DNA of 64,000 nucleotides from Candidatus Peregrinibacteria bacterium Gr01-1014_25 (GCA_007376205.1 VMFU01000003.1:99425-163424); one strand, 5' to 3'. Positions 8,687 through 16,894 are shown, counted from the first letter of the stretch. Program-made: numbers and translations. The notes: a model not told the origin generated them from the letters alone.

Positions 8687-9393
8687 CGTACAAACGCATC
8701 ATGCTCAAACTCTCCGGCGAAGCGCTCTCGAAGGACGGCAAGGGCCAGGGCCTACATCAGCCGACGCTCCACGAGGTTGCGGACCGCATCGCCCGCGTCG
8801 CATCGCGCGGTGTCCAGTGCGTCATCGTCGTCGGAGGCGGGAATATCTGGCGCTACCGTGACACGATGGAGAGCGGCATCGAGCGCACCGTGAGCGACGC
8901 GATGGGGATGCTCGCGACCATTATCAACGCCGTCGCGTTGCAGGCCGCCCTTGAGAAGCACGATGTGCACACGCGCGTCCTCTCCGCCATAGCGGTCCCG
9001 CAGCTCGCCGAGCCCTACATCCGACGCCGCGCCATTCGACATCTGGAGAAAGGACGCGTCATTATCTGCGCGGGCGGGACGGGTAATCCGTTCTTCACGA
9101 CAGACTCCGCCGCGGCTCTGCGCGCGCTGGAACTCTCCTGCGATGTCTTCCTCAAAGCGACGAACGTCGACGGCGTGTACGACAGTGACCCCAAGAAGAA
9201 TCCGAAGGCCAAGCGCTACGAGCGCCTGACGTACCAGGAAGCGATCGAGAAGAATTTGGGCATCCTGGATCAGGCGGCGTTCAGCCTGTGCCGCGAGAAG
9301 GACCTCCCCATTCGCGTCTTCGATTTCTCCGATGCAACCGCCCTCGATCGTGCTGCGAAAGGAGAGAAAGTGGGAACGCTGGTGCAGGGGTGA
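8683..9393 (+). CDS. pyrH: UMP kinase
   Basis: A 236-aa protein of the amino-acid-kinase fold: phosphate loop KLSGEAL at 8-14, VVGGGNIWR near 48-56, GGTGNPFFTTDSAA in the middle and KATNVDGVYDSDP for nucleotide binding. It converts UMP to UDP for pyrimidine and UDP-sugar supply. The ATG overlaps the upstream stop by 4 nt. In many bacteria pyrH neighbours frr and tsf; here frr lies 21 kb away. Confidence 0.96.
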   Translation: MTYKRIMLKLSGEALSKDGKGQGLHQPTLHEVADRIARVASRGVQCVIVVGGGNIWRYRDTMESGIERTVSDAMGMLATIINAVALQAALEKHDVHTRVLSAIAVPQLAEPYIRRRAIRHLEKGRVIICAGGTGNPFFTTDSAAALRALELSCDVFLKATNVDGVYDSDPKKNPKAKRYERLTYQEAIEKNLGILDQAAFSLCREKDLPIRVFDFSDATALDRAAKGEKVGTLVQG

Positions 9394-9409
9394 CAAGGGA
9401 CGGGACGGG

Positions 9410-9437
9410 GATGCTGGATGACAGATGGCAGATGCCA
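9410..9437 (+). repeat. Heptamer array, GATGCTG type
   Basis: Four consecutive 7-bp units (GATGCTG, GATGACA, GATGGCA, GATGCCA) follow pyrH. The same family recurs at 22358-22437 and 40992-41033. Confidence 0.8.
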
Positions 9438-10642
9438 GTAACCTTTCCCCGCCGTCGCGCGGCCCGCAGGGTCCCGAAGGGACCAGCGTGCTTTCCCTAC
9501 ATACACGATGGTTCCCCGTCCTTTCCTTACCTCCCCATGCCCGGCTGGAACGTCAGACGGCGGAGACTTTTCTTTGGCTACTTTCTTTGTGTGGTGACAA
9601 AGAAAGTGGCATTCACACGTCTCCAGAGAAGGGTCGCGTCCGCCTCGAAGTCCGTCTCCACGGCATTCTGGAGGCGCTCGATCCGATGACGCCGGCCATG
9701 TATGAGCAGCTCCTGCGCCGCGTGAAGTTCGTCTCCAAGCTCAAGTTGAACGTCACCAACGTTCCGCAGGACGGCCAGTACACGTTCGACGTGAAACAGT
9801 CCGATGGCGTGGTGAACACCGTCAACGTCCGCGTGGCAACGCTGCCATCGCGTTTCGGTGAATCCATGACACTCCGTCTGCTCGATCCCAAGCGCGGCAT
9901 TCTTCCGCTGACGTCACTCGGCTTCCCAGAGGAAATGCAGAAGCAGCTCGAGCAGCTCGCGCGCATGCCCTACGGATTGGTCCTCGTCACCGGGCCGACC
10001 GGTTCGGGAAAGACGACGACCCTCTACGCGCTTCTCTCCACGCTCATCGGTACCAAGCGCAACATCATCACCCTGGAAGACCCGGTGGAGTACGAAATCG
10101 GCGGCATCGTCCAGAGCGAGATCGACAGCGATCACGGATTCACGTTCGCGTCGGGATTGCGATCGGTTCTGCGCCACGACCCGAACGTCGTCCTCGTCGG
10201 CGAAATCCGCGACCTCGAGACGGCGCAGACCGCCGTCGACGCCGCACTCACGGGTCACCTCGTGCTCTCCACGCTGCACACAAACTCCGCGATCGAAGCG
10301 ATCCCGCGCCTCCTGTCGATGGGTGTCAGTCCCTACACGTTCGCCCCGTCGCTGCGCGCGGTGCTGGCACAGCGTCTCGTGCGCTACCTCTCCGACGACT
10401 GCCGCAAGCAGGGCGCGTCGTGCGACCCGGCATCGCCCGCAAGCTACGGCGGACGGATGGTGTTGCCGGAACTATTGACGGTGGACGAAGAAATCCGCTC
10501 GCTCATCCTGGCCCAGGAGGATGAGGCGGCGATCCGCGCCGCGGCGAAGAAGAAGGGCTTCTCCACGATGCGCGAATGGGGCGATGACCTCGTGAAATCG
10601 GGTATCACGACGAAACAGGAGGTGGAACGGGTGGCCTTATAA
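9425..10642 (+). CDS. GspE/PilB-family ATPase, 5'-truncated and fused to a repeat
   Basis: The frame from ATG 9425 gives 405 aa, but homology to secretion/pilus assembly ATPases begins only at about 9611 (IHTSPEKGRVRLEVRLHG, equivalent to the A-S-D-I-H-x-E-P region). Walker A GPTGSGKTTT lies at about 190-199, followed by EDPVEYEI, the Walker B-type VLVGEIRDLETA and the His box GHLVLSTLHTN. The C-terminal zinc motif is reduced to two cysteines. The N-terminal domain of normal GspE/PilB (about 150 aa) is absent and replaced by repeat sequence 9552-9610 and array 9410-9437. It is either a pseudogene or a short functional ATPase. No other pilus gene lies nearby. Confidence 0.7.
   Translation: MADASNLSPPSRGPQGPEGTSVLSLHTRWFPVLSLPPHARLERQTAETFLWLLSLCGDKESGIHTSPEKGRVRLEVRLHGILEALDPMTPAMYEQLLRRVKFVSKLKLNVTNVPQDGQYTFDVKQSDGVVNTVNVRVATLPSRFGESMTLRLLDPKRGILPLTSLGFPEEMQKQLEQLARMPYGLVLVTGPTGSGKTTTLYALLSTLIGTKRNIITLEDPVEYEIGGIVQSEIDSDHGFTFASGLRSVLRHDPNVVLVGEIRDLETAQTAVDAALTGHLVLSTLHTNSAIEAIPRLLSMGVSPYTFAPSLRAVLAQRLVRYLSDDCRKQGASCDPASPASYGGRMVLPELLTVDEEIRSLILAQEDEAAIRAAAKKKGFSTMREWGDDLVKSGITTKQEVERVAL
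9552..9610 (+). repeat. 59-bp dispersed repeat, copy A
   Basis: These 59 bases are identical to the reverse complement of 63942-64000. The core is a hairpin with an 11-bp stem ACTTTCTTTGT / ACAAAGAAAGT and loop GTGGTG. Right of 9610 the two copies diverge at once; left of 9552 the other copy runs off the window. Confidence 0.9.
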
Positions 10643-10713
10643 GGGGCAAAATCCCAGTGCAAAGCAGTCTCATCTTGCGTACGCACTTCATTCTCACGTA
10701 CTCTTACTGACCA

Positions 10714-12480
10714 ATGTTTCAACGTCCGCGTCACAGACGGGGGCCCTACGCGCTTGCAACGGAACAGCGTGCGTTCCCGCGATTGGCGCGCCTGGCACTC
10801 CTCATCGTCGTCATGATTCTCGCCTTCAGTGTCGTCCGCTGGGGATTGAGGATTATCGGCGTCGGCGCAATGCGCCCGGAAGGCGTACAGCTGATCGCAG
10901 AAACCACCGGAGCCGTCAGTGTTTCCGTCGATGGCGAGGCGTTGAAAAATCCCGATGAGGATCTGTCGCTCTTCGCCGATGATCGTGTCGTCACGACAAC
11001 GAGCGGACGGGCGCGTCTGGTGTTCTTTGACGGCACGGTCGTCCGCCTGGACCGCGACACCGACGTCACGGTCGAGGAATCTGGCCGGAATGACGAAGAA
11101 GGCGCTCTATCGCTGCGCCTCGCCAAGGGCCGCCTCTGGGTGCGCTCGCCGATGGCTGCGGCGTACTCCGGAGCCGTCATGAGGAGCATCGAGACATCCA
11201 CGCTGCTCGCCGAACTTCCGGCCGGATCCGAGGTCCTCGTCGGAAACGCCTCGGTGCGCGTTCTCGCGGCGGACGGTCTCGGCCTCACCGTGACGCCATC
11301 GGAAAGCGACGCTGCAACGATCGTCGGAGAGGGGCAGGAATTTCTGCTTCCCGACACGCTTCCGGAAGAAGGCATCGCCGACGGCTATGCCTTCCGCTCA
11401 CCGCTCGCCTTGAGCGTCTTCACCGATGCCTTCCTGCTGGAGAGCCGTCTGCGCGCCATTGGCCAGGGAAGAGCCGCAGGCACCGCTCCACGGCAATCGG
11501 ATACGCTCGTCGTCACGTCGCCCGTCGAAGGCGAGCGCGTGACGGGATCGGTCGTGACGGTCGCGGGCACGGTGAGTGACATCGTCGACCGCGTCCGCGT
11601 GAACGGGTACATGGCGACGCTCGACCGCACGCGCGGAACATTCCGCCAGGACATCACGCTCCCCGAGCAGGAGAGCGTCGATATCCGCGTGGAGGCATTG
11701 AGCATGGAGGGACTGACGATCGACGATGTCCGCAGAACGGTAAAGCGCGAGCAGGGGACGGTCACCGTCTCCGGCCTTGCGGCGCCGACGATCACCGCGC
11801 CGGCATCCGCCGGATCCGCCTTCCGTTTCCCCGGCGAGGAGATCACGCTGCGTGGTAGCGTCCCCCCGGGCACCGCCGCCGTTGTCGTGAACGATTACCA
11901 GCTGCAACTCTACAAGCCGGGGAATCCGACGTGGAGCTACGTTGCCGGAATTCGCCTGGGGAACCTCCTGCCGGGACGGAACATATTCGATGTCTACGCC
12001 GTGGACGCCGCGGGCCAGCGCAGCCCGGCCGCGCGGATCACCATCGTTCAAGAAGAAGGCACGGAAGGCGTCATCGCCTCGGACGGCGCCGCGTCTTCGT
12101 CTCCCGTCGCATCATCGGCCACGTCCATTCCGCTCAAGAACAACCCACCACTCCTTCCCGGAACGCTGACCGTGACGAGCCCGGAGGGCGGGAGCGCCGT
12201 TGTCCAGGAAGCGCTCGTTGTGCTGGAAGGCACTGTTCCCCCGGGCACCGCCGGCGTGTGGGTCAACGACTACCGTCTGCAATTCTTCGTCGCGTCGCAG
12301 TCATCGTGGCGCTTCATCGCCCGCGGCGAATGGGGATCGCTGAAACCGGGGAAGAACGTCTTCCGCATCGTCGCGCGCAACGCGGCAGGGGATGTCCTCG
12401 ACGCGCTCGCGTTCCCCGTCGAATGGCAGCAGGCTGCGTCCTCTTCGGCGGGCACCACAAGCGTAACGAACAGTCGGTAA
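10714..12480 (+). CDS. FecR-domain membrane-anchored protein with Ig-like repeats
   Basis: A 588-aa protein. A basic N-terminus and one membrane helix (about 28-50) precede a FecR-type domain at about 55-150, with the VSVDG, DDRVVTTTSGRARLVFFDGTVVRL and SLRLAKGRLWVR pattern. The rest is an exported region with at least three beta-sandwich modules. Two of them repeat the same PPGTA-VNDY-LQ signature (about 389-400 and 509-520), pointing to internal duplication. Likely an envelope sensor or adhesin; no iron-transport gene is adjacent. TACTCT ends 9 nt before the ATG. Confidence 0.7.
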   Translation: MFQRPRHRRGPYALATEQRAFPRLARLALLIVVMILAFSVVRWGLRIIGVGAMRPEGVQLIAETTGAVSVSVDGEALKNPDEDLSLFADDRVVTTTSGRARLVFFDGTVVRLDRDTDVTVEESGRNDEEGALSLRLAKGRLWVRSPMAAAYSGAVMRSIETSTLLAELPAGSEVLVGNASVRVLAADGLGLTVTPSESDAATIVGEGQEFLLPDTLPEEGIADGYAFRSPLALSVFTDAFLLESRLRAIGQGRAAGTAPRQSDTLVVTSPVEGERVTGSVVTVAGTVSDIVDRVRVNGYMATLDRTRGTFRQDITLPEQESVDIRVEALSMEGLTIDDVRRTVKREQGTVTVSGLAAPTITAPASAGSAFRFPGEEITLRGSVPPGTAAVVVNDYQLQLYKPGNPTWSYVAGIRLGNLLPGRNIFDVYAVDAAGQRSPAARITIVQEEGTEGVIASDGAASSSPVASSATSIPLKNNPPLLPGTLTVTSPEGGSAVVQEALVVLEGTVPPGTAGVWVNDYRLQFFVASQSSWRFIARGEWGSLKPGKNVFRIVARNAAGDVLDALAFPVEWQQAASSSAGTTSVTNSR

Positions 12481-12486
12481 TCTTCA

Positions 12487-12582
12487 TGTATGGATTCGCA
12501 GCGGTGCCCGCTTTGTCATGGTGAGGGATTGCGCCCTGCGCCATCGTCACGAATCCATACAAAGCGGGGGTAAACCATGACA
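12487..12582. other. Intergenic region with three overlapping inverted repeats
   Basis: Pairs are TGTATGGATTCG (12487-12498) with CGAATCCATACA (12550-12561), CCCGCTTTGT (12507-12516) with ACAAAGCGGG (12559-12568), and TGTCATGGT (12514-12522) with ACCATGACA (12574-12582). Arms overlap, so the helices exclude one another. It lies between convergent genes and may act as a terminator. Confidence 0.6.
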
Positions 12583-12592
12583 TGCAAAGGCT

Positions 12593-13534
12593 CTAGATGT
12601 CCTTCGCCGAGAGCCCCAACACTTTCGCCGCTTTCGTGAATTCCTCCGGAGGCGGGGCCTGGATGGTTTCCGCGTGTCCCGTCGCGGGGGAAGTGAACGT
12701 CAATTCCCGCGCATGCAGGCAGATGCGGTCGATGCCGGATGCGGTCGCAACGCGCTCCGCGAACTCGGACGTGTAGGTATCGTCGCCCAGGATGGGATGA
12801 CCGATGGCGGACAGGTGCACGCGAAGCTGGTGCGTGCGTCCCGTATGCAGATCGCACGCGAGCAACGACGCCTCGCGCGACGATGCAACGGTCCGGTATG
12901 TCGTCCGCGCCTCGCGCAGCGCGCTCGCGCCGATGATGCCCATCGCCGTGCGATCGGATGAGCTCCGTCCGATGGGGGCATCGATCACCGCGACCGGGGG
13001 ATCGGGGACGCCCGCGACGATGGCCAGGTACTTCTTGCGCACTGTGCGCTGCGCAAACTGCTCCTGCAGGGCCATGTGCGCGGCGGGTGTTTTTGCAAGC
13101 AGGAGACATCCCGTCGTCCCGCGGTCGAGACGATGGACGAGGATCGATTCCGGCGAGAAGGGGAGACCCCGCTCTTTCAGAAGAAATGCCGCACCGTGGA
13201 GGATCGTCTTCTCGCGTGCCGTTCCCGCGCCCGGATGGACAGCGATGCCCGCAGGCTTGTTGATGACAATGCACGCGTCGTCCTCGTACAGCACCGGCAG
13301 ATGTAAGTCCTCCGGTTCAATCCCTCTGTCCGGATCCCTAATCCCGAATCCCTCGTGTACCTCAACCACATCTCCTTCCTGCAGCGCAAACGCGGGCTTG
13401 CGGATAATACCGTCGTTCACCGTCACCCATCCCGTTTCGATGGCTTCCTGCGCCTTGGCGCGGCTTGGCATCCGGGCGTCCTTCGCGAGGAAGGTGTCGA
13501 GCCGATCGGGGAGCGAGACCGTCCAGAGAGGCAT
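12593..13534 (-). CDS. RluD/RluA-family pseudouridine synthase
   Basis: A 313-aa protein. The N-terminal S4-like domain (about 1-65, SRAKAQEAIETGWVTVNDG) is followed by the catalytic domain with HRLDRGTTGCLLLAKT, whose Asp is the nucleophile, and the closing motifs HTGRTHQLRVHLSAIGHPIL and LHARELTF. It isomerises specific uridines in 23S rRNA or tRNA; the exact target cannot be assigned. The linker between the two domains (GIRDPDRGIEPEDL) is encoded by a heptamer array at 13319-13353. ATG 13534 follows TACGCT (13541-13546) by 6 nt. Confidence 0.9.
   Translation of the reverse strand: MPLWTVSLPDRLDTFLAKDARMPSRAKAQEAIETGWVTVNDGIIRKPAFALQEGDVVEVHEGFGIRDPDRGIEPEDLHLPVLYEDDACIVINKPAGIAVHPGAGTAREKTILHGAAFLLKERGLPFSPESILVHRLDRGTTGCLLLAKTPAAHMALQEQFAQRTVRKKYLAIVAGVPDPPVAVIDAPIGRSSSDRTAMGIIGASALREARTTYRTVASSREASLLACDLHTGRTHQLRVHLSAIGHPILGDDTYTSEFAERVATASGIDRICLHARELTFTSPATGHAETIQAPPPEEFTKAAKVLGLSAKDI
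13319..13353 (-). repeat. Heptamer array inside the rluD-like gene
   Basis: Five 7-bp units on the plus strand (AATCCCT, CTGTCCG, GATCCCT, AATCCCG, AATCCCT), the same family as 23490-23538. It codes in frame for the S4-to-catalytic linker. Confidence 0.8.
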
Positions 13535-13572
13535 GATGCGAGCGTATAGGGTATGACGGTCTCCGAAAAGAA

Positions 13573-13592
13573 GCCCGCGGCGCACCGCGGGC
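13573..13592 (-). terminator. Intrinsic terminator of the small minus-strand gene
   Basis: Stem GCCCGCGG / CCGCGGGC with a 4-nt loop; on the minus strand it is followed by TTCTTTTC. It starts 13 bp after the stop of the 49-codon gene. Confidence 0.8.
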
Positions 13593-13604
13593 AAGAGGAC
13601 TTCT

Positions 13605-13754
13605 CTACTTCCCGAATCTGGACCAGAGGATGCACCAGATCCACGCCAGCGCTGTCACGATGCATCCGAGTATTCGCCTCATGGCTGTTCTCCTTGAGCG
13701 GGCGAAGTCCTGCCCGGAACGGTAGGCCCGGATATGCGTGAAGTCCATATCCAT
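13605..13754 (-). CDS. Small membrane peptide, 49 aa, with two ribosome binding sites
   Basis: Start ATG 13754 is preceded by GGGAGG (13761-13766). A second in-frame ATG at 13682 is preceded by AAGGAG and would give a 25-residue peptide. The C-terminal half is a basic-flanked hydrophobic helix rich in tryptophan (RRILGCIVTALAWIWCILW, then SRFGK). A strong terminator follows 13 bp after the stop. No family is recognised. The paired Shine-Dalgarno signals and terminator argue for a real gene. A toxin-like or regulatory membrane peptide is possible, but that is a guess from form only. Confidence 0.55.
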   Translation of the reverse strand: MDMDFTHIRAYRSGQDFARSRRTAMRRILGCIVTALAWIWCILWSRFGK

Positions 13755-13834
13755 GGCACACCTCCCTTCGGAAGCGACGCCAGACGGAATGTCTGGTGCT
13801 GGCGAAATCTTCCTCCGCTACACTTCGCTTGTCC

Positions 13835-15001
13835 ATGGACCCCAAGGAACTCCTCACCCGCGGCGTTGCCAGAGTCATTCCGCAAAAGCTGGGGGAGGAG
13901 AAGCTCGCGTCCGGCAAGCCGCTGCGCCTGTACTGGGGCATCGACCCGACGGGCAGCAGAATTCATGTGGGCCATACCGTTCCGATGCGCAAGCTGCAGG
14001 CGTTCGCCGACGCGGGCCACCACGTCATCCTCGTCATCGGGAGCTTCACGGCGATGATCGGCGACCCGTCGGACCGCGATTCCATCCGACAGCCGCTCAC
14101 GCGGGAGCAGGTGGAGGCGAACTTCCGCACATACAAGGAGCAGGCGTCGAAGGTGCTCGATTTCTCGACAATCGAAGTCCGCTACAACCACGAGTGGCTG
14201 GAGAAGCTGACGTATCGCGATATCGTCGAGCACGCGAGCAAATTCACCGTGCAGCAGATGGAGGAGCGCGCGATGTTCGCCGAGCGCATGGCCAAAGACA
14301 AGCCCGTGAGCGTCCATGAGTTCCTCTACCCGCTCATGGTCGGCTACGACTCCGTCGTCCTCGACGTCGATTGCGAACTGGGCGGCACGGATCAGGAATT
14401 CAACATGCTCGCCGGCCGCACGATGCAGAAGGCGTTCGGCAAGCGCGAGAAGTTCGTGCTGACGATGAGGCTGATCGAAGGGACGGACGGCCGGAAGATG
14501 AGCAAGACTTACGACAACTGCGTCTACCTCGACGACGCGCCCGCGGATATGTACGGCAAGCTGATGTCGCTGAAGGACGAACTGATCGCGACGTACTTCG
14601 AGTGCTGCACGAGCGTGCCGATGGACGAGATCAAGGACATGGAGAAGCACATGAAGAAGGGGGCGAACCCGAAGGAGTTCAAGATGCGCCTCTCGACGGA
14701 GATCGTGACGATGTACCACGGCGCCGACGCGGCAAAGCACGCGGCGTCGGCGTTCGCGAGCGTGTTCACGAAAGGGGAGGCCCCCGAGGACATGCCCGAA
14801 ATCCGCGCGAAGAAGGGGAGCGCTCTGATCGATGTCCTCGTCGATGCAAGGCTTGTCGCCTCCAAGTCAGAGGCCCGAAGATTGATCGAGCAGAAGGGCA
14901 TAACTCTGAACAACAAAGTTGTTCAAAGTACGGATGCCATCGTTGAAGAGGGGGTGGTGAAAGTGGGGAAGAGAAGGTTTGCGAGGTTTGTCCTGCGATA
15001 A
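13835..15001 (+). CDS. tyrS: tyrosyl-tRNA synthetase
   Basis: A 388-aa class I aminoacyl-tRNA synthetase. The HIGH-equivalent RIHVGH lies at about 43-48 (after YWGIDPTGS), GGTDQEFNMLAGR marks the tyrosine-binding region, and KMSK sits in GRKMSKTYDN. An S4-like RNA-binding domain ends the protein (LVASKSEARRLIEQKGITLNN). It charges tRNA-Tyr. ATG 13835 is chosen because of the conserved MDPKELL start; an in-frame start at 13796 has no support. TACACT (13819-13824) ends 10 nt upstream. Confidence 0.96.
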   Translation: MDPKELLTRGVARVIPQKLGEEKLASGKPLRLYWGIDPTGSRIHVGHTVPMRKLQAFADAGHHVILVIGSFTAMIGDPSDRDSIRQPLTREQVEANFRTYKEQASKVLDFSTIEVRYNHEWLEKLTYRDIVEHASKFTVQQMEERAMFAERMAKDKPVSVHEFLYPLMVGYDSVVLDVDCELGGTDQEFNMLAGRTMQKAFGKREKFVLTMRLIEGTDGRKMSKTYDNCVYLDDAPADMYGKLMSLKDELIATYFECCTSVPMDEIKDMEKHMKKGANPKEFKMRLSTEIVTMYHGADAAKHAASAFASVFTKGEAPEDMPEIRAKKGSALIDVLVDARLVASKSEARRLIEQKGITLNNKVVQSTDAIVEEGVVKVGKRRFARFVLR

Positions 15002-15056
15002 TTCAGGGATCACGAAAGCCATTGCCTCAAGCATGCCCTCCTGCTTTCCTGTCCCC

Positions 15057-15494
15057 ATGCAGAAGCCGAGGCCGCGTGTCGAAGAACAGGAGACGAATGG
15101 GAAGCCGGTGAACCGCCTCCTGGCGTATTTTCCCGTCGAGCACGTGGACGCGTCGCAGCAAAGCGAGGAGCAGCGCCTGATCGAGGAATCGTTCTGTGTC
15201 ATGCACCGCGACATCGCACGGGCGCAGCAGGAGTTCGTCGAGCACCTACGCAATGAAACGCAGCGATGTTTCCTGTACGCCTTGCAGTTGAATATGCATA
15301 CCGAGCAGGCGAAAGGGTGCGCTGACTATCGCCGCCGGGCCCTTGAGCTGGAGACGCGACCGGATCTAGAGATGCGCATTGCCTTCGCCCGCAATAATCA
15401 CGAGATCCGCGTGCAGAGGATCCACGAATACCTTGCGGACAAGCAGCGGCAGCAGGAATACAACCGTCAGAATCCCTTTCCGCAGAAAGCGTGA
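15057..15494 (+). CDS. Hypothetical protein, about 145 aa
   Basis: No family recognised. It is a soluble, charged, mostly helical protein with regularly spaced glutamates and arginines (EEQRLIEESFCVMHRDIARAQ), which suggests a helical bundle or coiled coil. Starts at 15033 and 15057 are both possible; 15057 is preferred because residues upstream look non-protein-like. It is read right after tyrS and overlaps the phhB start (GTGA), so it belongs to a tyrS-unknown-phhB unit. Nothing in it suggests RNA or amino-acid binding. Confidence 0.55.
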   Translation: MQKPRPRVEEQETNGKPVNRLLAYFPVEHVDASQQSEEQRLIEESFCVMHRDIARAQQEFVEHLRNETQRCFLYALQLNMHTEQAKGCADYRRRALELETRPDLEMRIAFARNNHEIRVQRIHEYLADKQRQQEYNRQNPFPQKA

Positions 15495-15832
15495 GCGACC
15501 TCCCTCTGCAGAAACGGACGTGCATTCCCTGTGAAGGAGGCGTGCCGTCGCTGACGCGCGAGCAGGCGGCTGCGCTGCTGCGCGATATCCCGGGATGGGG
15601 ATTGGCGGAAGGCGAGCCGCTCAAGATCGAGAGGAAATGGAAATTCAAAGACTTCACGCAAGCCATCGCATTCGTGAACGCCGTCGCGCGGATCGCCGAT
15701 GCCGAGGACCACCACCCGGACATCGCCATCAACTACAGCCGCGTCACGTTGACGCTGTGGACGCACGCGATCGGGGGGCTGTCGGAGAACGATTTCATCG
15801 TCGCGGCGAAGGTGAATGCGGTGTCGCCATAG
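15491..15832 (+). CDS. phhB: Pterin-4a-carbinolamine dehydratase
   Basis: A 113-aa protein with the family motif pair EDHHPDIAINYSRVTLTLWTH and an N-terminal LTREQAAALLRDIPGW. The paired histidines are the catalytic dehydration residues. In the known pathway it recycles the pterin cofactor of aromatic hydroxylases; several bacterial relatives also act as moonlighting dimerisation cofactors. No hydroxylase or folate gene is nearby, so the substrate context is unclear. The GTG start overlaps the preceding stop. A terminator for the opposite strand follows. Confidence 0.93.
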   Translation: MSDLPLQKRTCIPCEGGVPSLTREQAAALLRDIPGWGLAEGEPLKIERKWKFKDFTQAIAFVNAVARIADAEDHHPDIAINYSRVTLTLWTHAIGGLSENDFIVAAKVNAVSP

Positions 15833-15836
15833 CAAA

Positions 15837-15858
15837 AAGGGCGGCCGAAGCCGCCCTT
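15837..15858 (-). terminator. Terminator after the DsbA-like gene
   Basis: Stem AAGGGCGGC / GCCGCCCTT with loop CGAA. On the minus strand it is followed by TTTTTGC. It separates the convergent phhB and dsbA-like genes and can also stop plus-strand reads. Confidence 0.85.
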
Positions 15859-15880
15859 GTGCGGTTCATCGAGAATCTTC

Positions 15881-16600
15881 TCAAAGCATTTTGTCGATCA
15901 CCGACGCGAAGTTCTGGTAGGGCTGCGCGCCGCTGATTTGCTCGCCCTTACCGTCCGGACCGATGACCCAGAATCCCGGCGTGCCGTCGATGCCGGCGCT
16001 GGAACCGTCGGCCATGTCCTTCTGGACCTCGTCGGCGTAGGTGTCCTCGTCCATGCAGGTCTGGAACGCGGCCGCGTTCATCTTCAGATCGCGCGCATAC
16101 TTCGCGAACGTCTTGGTCGCGTCGCTCTCGCTGGACCACTCGTCCTGCTTGCTGAACAGCAGGTCGTGCATCTCCCAGAAGTTGTCCTGATCACCCGCGC
16201 ACTCCGTCGCCTCGGCGGCCTTCTGCGCGTTCTGGTGGAAGCTCAATGGGAAATCGCGCACCACGTACTTCACCTTACCCGTATCGATGTAGTTCTTCTT
16301 GATCTCCCCGAACGTCTGCGAGTAGTGGCGGCCGCAGAAGGGGCACTGATAGTCCGTGAACTCGATGATCGTCACGGTGGCGGAATCGCCGCCCAGCACG
16401 GCATCGTCATCGACAGTCGCCGGTGTCGAAGGCGCGGCAGGTTCACCCGGAGCGGACGGCGCAGCGGGGGCGTTGCCCTGGAGTTGCGGGATGGTGATGC
16501 CACCCTGCACGCCAGCGGCCAAACCGTAACCGACGATCAGCCCGAGAAGGCCCATCGATACGGCGAACCAAGGATTCGATTTCGAAGTGGACGGTGCCAT
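15881..16600 (-). CDS. Membrane-anchored DsbA/thioredoxin-like disulfide oxidoreductase
   Basis: A 239-aa protein with one N-terminal membrane helix (about 11-31), an Ala/Pro/Ser linker (about 43-62) and a DsbA-type thioredoxin domain. The active site is CPFC (86-89) after IIEFTDYQ, and the cis-proline loop is GIDGTPGFWV. It oxidises or isomerises disulfides in exported proteins, anchored outside the membrane. Its partner DsbB/VKOR is not in the window. It resembles the BdbD-type single proteins common in CPR and Gram-positive bacteria. TATAGT lies about 35 nt before the ATG, without an obvious Shine-Dalgarno. Confidence 0.9.
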   Translation of the reverse strand: MAPSTSKSNPWFAVSMGLLGLIVGYGLAAGVQGGITIPQLQGNAPAAPSAPGEPAAPSTPATVDDDAVLGGDSATVTIIEFTDYQCPFCGRHYSQTFGEIKKNYIDTGKVKYVVRDFPLSFHQNAQKAAEATECAGDQDNFWEMHDLLFSKQDEWSSESDATKTFAKYARDLKMNAAAFQTCMDEDTYADEVQKDMADGSSAGIDGTPGFWVIGPDGKGEQISGAQPYQNFASVIDKML

Positions 16601-16674
16601 ACGGTAAAAGAGGGAAAAGAAAACAGGTGAACACTATAACGAATGAAATGCGTCAGGCCAATGCCAATTTTCCC

Positions 16675-16887
16675 TCATTTCCGCATCACCGTGCAGCCGC
16701 TGCCCAGCAGGCCGCGCTGCGCCCGGATGACGAGCGAGGACCGCTGGCTGCGAGGCAAAACGACCCGAAGCGCCTGCGGAGCAGGGGACAGGCGAACCCA
16801 CTCCACCAGCGCCTGGATGCTCTGCTCGGTCGCGCCGGATGCCGTGAGAAGGCCGGACCAATCGAGGGTGATGGCGGGTGGGGTCAT
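16675..16887 (-). CDS. 70-aa hypothetical protein behind an SOS-like operator
   Basis: No family recognised. The reading frame runs from ATG 16887 to TGA at 16675-16677. The product has an amphipathic helix around ATEQSIQALVEWVRLSP and a strand-turn region ALRVVLPRSQRSSLVIRAQR. Seven bases before the ATG ends the perfect palindrome GTGTAC-ACTC-GTACAC, which also occurs as variants before recA. TTGCAT and TACACT (inside the palindrome) are 16 bp apart and form a plausible promoter whose transcript would begin at the ATG. A damage-inducible function, for example division control, is a hypothesis based on the operator alone. Confidence 0.55.
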   Translation of the reverse strand: MTPPAITLDWSGLLTASGATEQSIQALVEWVRLSPAPQALRVVLPRSQRSSLVIRAQRGLLGSGCTVMRK

Positions 16888-16894
16888 GCAGGAA

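Noticed and set aside
13553..13741. 62-codon plus-strand frame over the small peptide gene
   Set aside because: No Shine-Dalgarno or -10, whereas the minus strand has two ribosome binding sites and a terminator.
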